NCBI GenBank assembly: GCA_019055375.1
Contig: JAHQIW010005250.1
Span: forward strand, 310,001-374,000
Direction: 5' to 3'
Source of the DNA: Parelaphostrongylus tenuis
Lineage: Eukaryota > Nematoda > Chromadorea > Rhabditida > Metastrongylidae
Length of the DNA stretch: 64,000 bases
The notes under the pieces are model-generated. The model ran no database searches and was not told the origin of the DNA. It saw only the letters and a list, made by a program, of their open reading frames with translations. This document shows positions 56,947 through 64,000 of this stretch, one piece after another; the stretch's first letter is position 1; every line of letters begins with the position of its first letter. Both the position numbers and the translations under genes were made by a program.

Positions 56947-58859
56947 CACCTGTATCACCTGTCGTCCCGTTGATCGTCGAGTGACTCGAGCGGGTACCAG
57001 CAACTCTTCCATTTTTCCCTATCGCGTGCAAGAGTAGCCCAGTGGGTCCTCCTTGCTCTAGGAATTCGCTGAGCATCATATCTTTCTTCCATCGCTTTCG
57101 TGAAGAAATCGGACCAACGGGTCAGTGGTCTTCCTTTAGAGCGCTTGACGTCCCGAGGAATCCAGTCGGTAACGGCTCTCGTCCATCGGTTGTCGTTGAA
57201 GCGCATCACGTGTCCGGCCCACCTTATTTTCGATATCCTGGCGTGTAGAACGGCGTCTCTGATTTTCGATCGTTGACGTAGGTCGGAAGTTCGGATCCTT
57301 TGTCTCATTTGCGAAATACGAGATACTCCTAGCATCGACCTTTCGACTGCGCGTTCGATAACGGCAAGTGATCTTTCATCCTGCTTACGTAGCGACCAGG
57401 TTTCTGCTGCATACGTTAGGGCAGGGATAATTGTCGAGTCGAAAAGGTGGGCACGGAGTCGGATGTTCTTTGTCCTCTTCACTACATCTTCGATGCTCTT
57501 AAACGTTCCCCAAGCCGCTCGTTTCCTCCTGCTCAACTCTGGGGCTAGGTCGTTCATCATGTTGATTTCACGACCTAGATAGATGTAACTGGAGCATTCG
57601 GAAATTGTCGTTCCGTTGAGCGTGAATGGGGCATTAGAAACCCATCCGTTCCTCATGAACATTGTTTTCGTTAGATTCAGTTGAAGACCGATCTTTCCAC
57701 AGGCGTTGTCGAAATCAGTCAACATTCGTTCCGCTTGGCTGATGTTTGGTGTTATGAGAACGATATCGTCAGCAAAGCGAAGATGGTTTAATTGTCGACC
57801 GTCAATTTTCACTCCCATTTCGTCCCATTCTAATGTTCGCATGACGTTTTGTAGGGTGGCAGTGAATAGTTTTGGCGATATTGTATCACCTTGTCGAACC
57901 CCTCTTCTTACGTCAATGGTGATATTATTGTAGAATGGAGATATTCTGGTCGTGAAATCTTTATAAAGCTCACGAAGGATCATTATGTACCGAGTAGGGA
58001 CGCCCTGGTTATCCAGAGCCTCTATAACCGCTTCTGTTTCCACTGAGTCAAAGGCTTTCTTCAGATCGATAAAAGTGAGACAGAGTGGTTGTTTGTACTC
58101 TCGCGAAACTTCAATGAGTCTTGTGATCGTGTGGATGTGGTCCATGGTACTAAATCCTTTTCTGAACCCTGCTTGTTCGCATGGCTGTCCTTCGTCCAGT
58201 GTTCTGTCAATCCTGTTCAGGATGACTCGAGTAAAGAGTTTATAGACAACGGACAGCAAGCAGATTGGGCGATAATTGCCTATGTCGTGAAGGTCTCCCT
58301 TTTTGAACAACAATACGGTCTTGCTGGTTTTCCATTGAATAGGGACCTTGCATTCTGACAGGTAGCGAGTGAAGAGCCGAGCCAGGGTGTTGATGAGAAC
58401 TGGCGGTAGGTTCTTCAGGTGTTCTGGTCTAATCCTGTCTGGACCGGGTGTTGTTCTGTGTTTCACCGACGATATAGCATGTCGGATTTCGGAAGGAAGG
58501 ACCGGTGGAACGACATATTCGTCCTCTTTCAATTTATATGACGGTAAGAGAACATGGCTAGCGAAGAGATCCGAGTAGTACTGGTGGATGATTTTCTCCA
58601 TAGCCCTTCTGGAAGCTGTAAGTGTCCCGTCAGGGTATCGGAGTGCAATCATCTTGGTCTTATAGTTGGCGAAGCCTCGCTGGGCTTTGCGAATGCTCTT
58701 CCCAGCTTCTGCAGCTTCTGCCATAACTGCTGCTCTTCTCTCTTTAAGGTCTTCTTTTATCGCTTCTCTGCATCGTTTCGCAAGTTCGGACGTAAGGTTT
58801 CGGTTGCCTGCGGCTCGTTCGATTCCACGTTGAATTAAAAATGCCAAAAACAGTAACAG
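56947..58859 (-). mobile_element. RTE-clade non-LTR retrotransposon insertion, 5'-truncated
   Basis: The element is bounded by an 11-bp direct repeat, tatgcgagaat, at 56936-56946 and 58860-58870, a clear target-site duplication. The 3' end, just after the stop codon, is a short repeated motif (CAGGTGATACAGGTGAT on the minus strand), the usual tail form of RTE elements, which lack poly(A). The apurinic-type endonuclease that precedes the reverse transcriptase in full RTE elements is absent, so reverse transcription stopped early. An intact frame and exact duplication suggest a fairly recent insertion. Confidence 0.92.
56955..58847 (-). CDS. RTE reverse transcriptase (endonuclease domain missing)
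   Basis: An uninterrupted frame of 630 codons. The first codon drawn here is TTG, not ATG: the frame is simply open from the truncation point, so there is no real start and probably no expression. Residues 1-60 are the linker after the endonuclease (SELAKRCREAIKEDLKERRA). The reverse transcriptase runs from about 110 to 400: KKGDLHDIGNYRPICLLSV (182-200), AGFRKGFSTMDHI (226-238), FIDLKKAFDSVE (259-270, catalytic D261), RQGDTISP (318-325) and FADD (358-361, catalytic aspartates). The C-terminal part (450-620) has the RTE-typical RWAGHVMRF (542-550), NRWTRAV and GRPLTRWSDFF (572-582). All catalytic residues are present. Frames in other phases at its 3' end are shadows. Confidence 0.93.
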   Translation of the reverse strand: MAFLIQRGIERAAGNRNLTSELAKRCREAIKEDLKERRAAVMAEAAEAGKSIRKAQRGFANYKTKMIALRYPDGTLTASRRAMEKIIHQYYSDLFASHVLLPSYKLKEDEYVVPPVLPSEIRHAISSVKHRTTPGPDRIRPEHLKNLPPVLINTLARLFTRYLSECKVPIQWKTSKTVLLFKKGDLHDIGNYRPICLLSVVYKLFTRVILNRIDRTLDEGQPCEQAGFRKGFSTMDHIHTITRLIEVSREYKQPLCLTFIDLKKAFDSVETEAVIEALDNQGVPTRYIMILRELYKDFTTRISPFYNNITIDVRRGVRQGDTISPKLFTATLQNVMRTLEWDEMGVKIDGRQLNHLRFADDIVLITPNISQAERMLTDFDNACGKIGLQLNLTKTMFMRNGWVSNAPFTLNGTTISECSSYIYLGREINMMNDLAPELSRRKRAAWGTFKSIEDVVKRTKNIRLRAHLFDSTIIPALTYAAETWSLRKQDERSLAVIERAVERSMLGVSRISQMRQRIRTSDLRQRSKIRDAVLHARISKIRWAGHVMRFNDNRWTRAVTDWIPRDVKRSKGRPLTRWSDFFTKAMEERYDAQRIPRARRTHWATLARDREKWKSCWYPLESLDDQRDDR

Positions 58860-58870
58860 TATGCGAGAAT

Positions 58871-60092
58871 ATAGAGCAGCATATCCCGTTGCGAAATCCA
58901 GGCACTCAGTTTCCTCTAGACTAGAATCACTTCTATTTTTAATTTCTTATACGTCCTTAATAATAGAAAGAGAAGCCAATAGTATTTATTGGAAAATCAT
59001 TTAATGTAAGATTTCTGTTCAGATTATTACTATGCGCCGGCACACTGAGACTGAGAAAAACGGTGACTGAAGAAAGAAGGAACAGAAAAGACAAAGAGAA
59101 AGAGAAAGAGAGCGGACGTGAGAGAGAAGGAAAGAGAGTAAGAGAAATAGAGATGTTAAGTAATCGCTGAATCCGACAGAAACTCGCAAAATATCTGCTA
59201 GGTGTTACTTGAGGAGGTTTTGGTGTATATTCAAGGGAATAGTATGACTTGTTATAAGTTTCAGTTTGATTATTAGATTAGAGATTTCATTGACGAAAAA
59301 CAATTCGCAAAAGAGTCTGAATATGTTGTGCTTGCAAATTCGAGTCTACTGATAGTCGACGTAATTGAAGACGTAATAAGATTGATAAGAAATGCAATTA
59401 TGAAGACACGTAGAGTTTTCTTTGACCATGAAGTACGTGCCTTCGAAAGCCACATCGACTGAATCAACGTGTTCTTTAATATCTGATCCGTACTATGTAA
59501 GATATTCGTTGAATCATTGAGCTAAAGCGCTCCATTCGAGGATTTGTTCCCGAGAGTGGAGTGTCAAAATATTGTTATGGGTCGAGTGCTCAAATTATGG
59601 CAGAGCGTGAAGATGAAAAATTAGCTCGAAGTTCAAAACCTGTGATTGAATTCATTGCGCACATGTAATGTTTTTTCTGATTTAAAAATCTTACTTCATT
59701 ATTCTATGAAGTGTCGTCAAATCACAGCTTGATATTGAAATCAACTTCCAATCAGAAATTAGTAAGGAGTCGCGGAGGTGGCTTCTTTGAGATCATTCGT
59801 CTATTCTTCGCTTTCTTATAAAATGGGACCACTCAAAAAAAAAAACTTGAGAGGTTTCAAACATGGTTTTGAAGGCCATGGTTATCGTAATAATGGGCGC
59901 TCAGTTTAAGCTCGTAACGTCATCAAATTGTAATAGGTGTACAAAAAGTCCTAACGTATTGCCTGAAAGATTGATTTTTACAAAAGTATTCTGGGCGAAT
60001 TTGGGCACATCAGCAAGCTCGTTTTCTTGCGCATTGAACGATGTCTACACAGCGTCTACACAGCGTCTAACATTTGTCTACACAGCGTTAGA
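58871..60092. other. No gene seen; purine tract
   Basis: Positions 59068-59153 are a purine-rich, GA-repeat-like tract. An 11-bp unit (ctacacagcgt) is repeated at 60040-60090. Nothing codes. Confidence 0.5.
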
Positions 60093-60420
60093 ATGAAGCA
60101 ATCCAGAGAAGAAATTGCTGCTCATTTCAACTACAAATTAGGTGTCAAGGCTTCCGGCGTTCATCGAAAAATCTGAAAAACGTATGGTGACAGATTTGCG
60201 ATGTTCGTATAGCTCAGTGTTCATTCAAGGCACTCCGTGAAGAAGGAGACCGATTGACCGACAAGCCATAGAGAGACGTCCACGAGGAGCCGATTGCCAA
60301 GCAGTCGTCAAATGAATCAAGAAGATCCACAGATTAGGTGCCAGACATTGGCTGTTTCTTCGAATCGAAGGATAGAGATTTCTAGCGCCACGGAATCTTT
60401 ATGTTGCCGAATATGTGGCT
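60093..60420 (+). pseudogene. mariner-type transposase N-terminus, decayed
   Basis: Opens with ATG and reads MKQSREEIAAHFNYKLGVK, then ASGVHRKI, an in-frame TGA, KTYGDRFAMF and a TAG. After a shift it continues with FKALREEGDRLTDKP and then KKIHRLGARHWL. This is the helix-turn-helix and linker region of a mariner-family transposase (Y(G)D..S..WF..LREEG..L.DKPR..GRP pattern). The catalytic domain is not found downstream. At least two stops and two shifts make it non-functional. It is a different lineage from the relic at 34 kb. Confidence 0.7.
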
Positions 60421-63220
60421 GAATTGTCTAGCTTGTAAGGAAACTACTTCAACCATTAATTGAGTTATCTTTTATTTGAGCTTAATTGGTAAACAAATAC
60501 ATTTATTCTCCCAATATTTTGAAAATATGGCAGAACTTTCTCTGCAACTTATTACATTTTTTCAAGCGGTGCCGACGTTTCAAGCTATCTTCTTTCCTCG
60601 AGAAGTAGTGTTGTCTGGCCGTTTTCACTACCATGAATTCTTCTCAAGGATACTAGGGTATTTGAGAGGATATTCAACAATTGATTTATGGCAAACATTT
60701 AATCTTTGACATGAGAGATTCATCAAACAAATCATGGCAGACTAGGTTGAACATTGAAAACTATAACGCGATGCATTCGCAGTAATAAATTGTCTTCAGT
60801 GTGGACGAATATGTAGCTCCTATAATTCCCTTATTCATGGCGACTACATTAATAATCTGCTGTTTTCTCAATCATAGAGGAATGATTAATTCTGAGCTAA
60901 TTCATAGAGCTGTGTTTAGACCGGTAAGTGCTGAGCACTCTAAATTCTATATGTCGTTCTTTTAATCTGTTTAATTGAAAAGATAGAGCGGCGATGAAAT
61001 GTCAACAAAAAGGTTGAAGAGAGTACGCTGAACAACAAATGACCACCCCTCTAGTTATTGCGTAAATCTGTACTATCAATGCATAGATTAGAACATCTAC
61101 TCGTCTGAGAAAAAATGTTTCTTATCGAGTCGCCTTCTTTTTTTTTGCTTAGAAAGCACAATTTTGTTTAGCGTATCTACTGACCTCAGAGTCGGTTTAG
61201 CATAAAAAAACTATACTGGAACTACATTTTTGGAAATAAAAATTGCTGAGTATATGATGAACATGGTGAGCTCTTGGTGAGCAATTTCTGAAAGTTGAAG
61301 CTCTTTTTGGAAAAACTTGCAGAGCGCAAAAATCGGGAATACCTTTGGCCATTAGTTGCTTTTTCAACTGTAGAAAGGTCGAAATTCTGTCGGATTACGT
61401 CATGGGAATATACTCAAAACTCTCTCACCTCATGCCTTATTACAGTTTAATAGACATGCCATCGATCTATTCGATGAAAGAGCTGCATCTGCTGAAATAT
61501 ACTACATATACAGAAAAGCTCAATTGAAGCTGCTTGTTGATGGTGTCTGTCTGGGTTGTGAATCTGGTTAAATAAAATTTAGCTGCGTATTCAACATACG
61601 CCTGTTATGCTTTGCCTATGGCACAATCGAAATCATCACGTTAGGTAACCACGTATACTTATTTAGAAAATTAGATCATCCGTCTTCACTAGTTGTGCGG
61701 ATCCCCGCACATATTCCAAATGGTATATTGCTGGTCGTCCTTATGATATCCTTGGTTTCCTGAAGTAACCTTGCAAAGGTGTTTTCAGGTCTTTCAGATT
61801 TCGCTTCCAAGAATTGAATTTCGGCGATAAACCCTTAGCCGGGCTTTCTACCTGCTGACTGAGAGATGATGTTGGGCCGAAATCAAAAGCAAAATAGGAA
61901 AGAGAATCAACCAACCGCTCACGGATTATGTAGGGGCCGATAATCCGGTAACCATGCATACTTCTCTGGAATCATCATAGTCTTTGTTTACCATTATTGG
62001 AGTTCCGACTGGTAATGTCGAAATTCTTCGCAACTTGAGTTATCCTGCTGCAGATTACCGCCCGTCAATGCATTTTTAATTTGCGGCACTGACCAGTTTC
62101 AATGGGGTCCGCTGTCACATTGGTGTTCTATTAGAAGCAATGGCAATCCATAATTAATGGGACTAATGTAGAACATGAGGCTTGGAGTGATGGATATATA
62201 GTGGTTATTCTTGCAGACGAGGCTAGCAGAAGGATCAAACCATAGAAGCACTGATAGGTCTATTGAATAGAATGTGATTAGTAGAATTAATCACGACACT
62301 TTGGACCGTGTGGGTCAGTGAATCATACACTTGGAAAAATCAGCGGTGCCAGATACGTACCAAAGAGGGAAATTCTCTAATTTTTTAACGTGACACAAGT
62401 CATTTTTTGATGAAAGAACTTTTAACAATGGAATCAATAAAGAAGGATCACGAGAAAGGTGCGGGAAATTGCCTTCAATTGATCAGAAGCTTAAAAGTTG
62501 TCTACTCGGCATCAAAACTCTTCTGGATTGATTTAACAGCTCTAATTATTCTCCTAAGCCACTGAATTACATTTATGTCAATTACTCATCAATGTTTGGA
62601 GTGAAAATGCACGGATTTGGTACTATTCTTTCCGTCTAAAACTTCCTAATCAGCTACAACGGTTTTTCAAGGCATCATAGGAACTAATCTGAGCACTACT
62701 AATACGGATTAATGTTGTTTTTTTTTTATTCGTGAAGACTGGTATACAAAACGTTTTGCCAATTTTGAAAGACGTGCTACTGCTGCATTACTTCTCACTG
62801 AATTTTTCTGTAGAGGCACTTTCTAAAAATTGAGAATTACAAGGGCTGTCAGATGTTTAAACGGTGGTTGGTAGTGCATGAGAATTTGATCACATTTGGA
62901 GATGACGGCTGAAAGATAACGAAGCGAATGGAAAAAGTGACTACGCCCACATAATATGATAGGGCCACCGCGCTACGTGTATGAGCAAGTAAATTAGTAA
63001 GAACTGGCCAAGTATCACATGCAGAGGGGCCTCTTATTTCCAATATATGCATTCCTAAACAAACAAACAAACACTAGGACCCCTGCTCTCATCGTCTTTA
63101 CCTATCACACTAATCAACATCATCCATCTTCCGATAGCAATTAGCATCGACATTTCAAGTGGTGTGATGCTTATAAGTTGCCATTTAAAGTCAAATCATA
63201 TTCCTACGTGATGTATTTTG
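60421..63220. other. No gene seen
   Basis: 60571-60599 (minus) has AAGAUAGCUU, GAAA, CGUC, GGC, like the 3' half of a PLE-tail hammerhead, but the CUGANGA core is absent. An (AAAC)4 run lies at 63056-63073. Otherwise unassigned. Confidence 0.4.
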
Positions 63221-63224
63221 TTTA

Positions 63225-63400
63225 TGGTGTGCGTTGATAGAGGTGCTGTGCAGTAGAGAAAAGGTCTTTGGTTCAATCTTACACTACGCAGAAACCGAAG
63301 CTTCCATCCCTTTAACATCGGCAAATAGGTGTCATACTTCGTGGTGATAAAAACATGCTATAATACATAAGCAGTCGTCTAAGGCATTATTACTTAAGTC
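63225..63400 (+). repeat. SINE family 1-like copy
   Basis: Plus strand: GAGGTGCTGTGCAGTAGAG in the A-box position, TTTGGTTCAATCTTACAC (B box), CTTCCATCCCTTTAACATCGG and GGTGTCATACTTCG. Diverged. Confidence 0.45.
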
Positions 63401-64000
63401 AAATAAGCATCCAGTTATTTATTCGAGGAATATTCAGGGAATACTTCCAAGGACTAATAAGTTCAAAATGTCCTATCTTATATCTTGCACTCTATAGTGG
63501 GCACCGAAAGCGCAATGGTTATAACGTCTTATAATAAACCCTTGGTTTCTGGCGACCCCATACTTGGCCAACGAGATCGTCCTTCTCATCCTTTTGCGGT
63601 TAATTAGTTGGAATCATACTTGTGTGACAAAGAGGATGAGGGTTACACAATGTTTTCACTGTTTCTAAATACAATCCAAACAAGAAATTTGAGCTTAATG
63701 TACTAATAGACTGATCTTAAATGTTATCCACGATCTGGATAGTACTTCAACAATAACTATTCATGCTCTGTCTTCATCGGCTATGACTTTTTTCGAACTT
63801 AATTTGTTGTAACTTCTCTCCATCTATCCGTATCTTTCTCTTTCCTAGAGAATATGTGATTGATTAGTGAGTTCGGATTTATAAACACTTCGATTATTGA
63901 ATTATAATTTATTGGGTTTGCTGCATAGTGTGTTTCATAAATGGTCATTGCCATCCTTAACACGCATGAAAGCATTTACTTAAGAAGTCTCCGCCTTTTA
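63401..64000. other. No gene seen; possible SINE head
   Basis: 63500-63600 has GCACCGAAAGCGCAATGGTT followed by CTTGGTTTCTGGCGACCCC, a possible second SINE family 1 head. The rest is unassigned. Confidence 0.35.

Noticed and set aside
56846..57079. Second open frame at the RTE 3' end, also seen at 10513-10704
   Set aside because: It is another phase of the reverse-transcriptase 3' end; the similarity of the two frames follows from the homology of the DNA.
7925..63600. Many tRNA A-box and B-box matches, considered as tRNA genes
   Set aside because: None has an acceptor stem or proper anticodon arm, and they recur as families with shared non-tRNA bodies, so they are SINEs.
1..64000. CRISPR arrays, bacterial promoters, operons or origins
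   Set aside because: The sequence is clearly eukaryotic; the 35-, 48- and 49-bp repeats are plain tandem duplications without unique spacers.
1..64000. Nematode spliced-leader RNA or rRNA genes
   Set aside because: I looked for the SL1 leader sequence and for conserved rRNA blocks on both strands and saw none.

Overview
This is eukaryotic, AT-rich, non-coding DNA made mostly of repeats. The families point to a nematode, most likely a strongylid (clade V, hookworm-like). They include an RTE-clade non-LTR retrotransposon, Penelope-like elements (PLEs) with a GIY-YIG endonuclease, mariner-type transposase relics and several tRNA-derived SINE families. The species call is an inference. I found no convincing host gene, functional tRNA, rRNA or spliced-leader gene. 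The only long intact reading frame is the RTE reverse transcriptase at 56955-58847 (minus).

Layout. 1-560: a hammerhead-bearing foldback repeat (family FB) joined to a family-A repeat. 0.56-14 kb: sparse sequence with SINEs, a dispersed repeat (R4) and a decayed RTE 3' end at about 10.6-11.0 kb. 14-24 kb: a PLE-rich block with two family-A hammerhead repeats, a decayed PLE (17.1-19.3 kb, reverse transcriptase plus endonuclease) and a second PLE 3' end (22.3-23.0 kb). 25-36 kb: a 49-bp tandem repeat, a short RTE relic, an R4 array, an internally deleted mariner relic and more PLE/family-A sequence. 36-44 kb: SINEs, a third PLE 3' end (39.1-39.75 kb), microsatellites and an unexplained region open on both strands (40.1-40.6 kb). 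44.8-50.4 kb: three more FB repeats. 53-55 kb: a SINE cluster. 56.9-58.9 kb: a 5'-truncated RTE insertion with a clear 11-bp target-site duplication. 60-64 kb: a mariner relic and SINE-like fragments.

The main result is a set of hammerhead-ribozyme motifs at constant size in three repeat families: FB 43 nt, A about 46 nt, and B 36 nt in PLE 3' tails. All three have a very short, palindromic stem III (ACACGUGU, ACGUACGU, ACGU), the form expected for ribozymes that cleave best as dimers. The FB copy at 49997-50039 (minus) keeps every core nucleotide and all three helices. Across FB copies stem II varies by paired changes that keep its pairing. Hammerheads in PLEs are established knowledge. The foldback FB family, with ribozymes facing in opposite directions in its two arms, is the part most worth following up.
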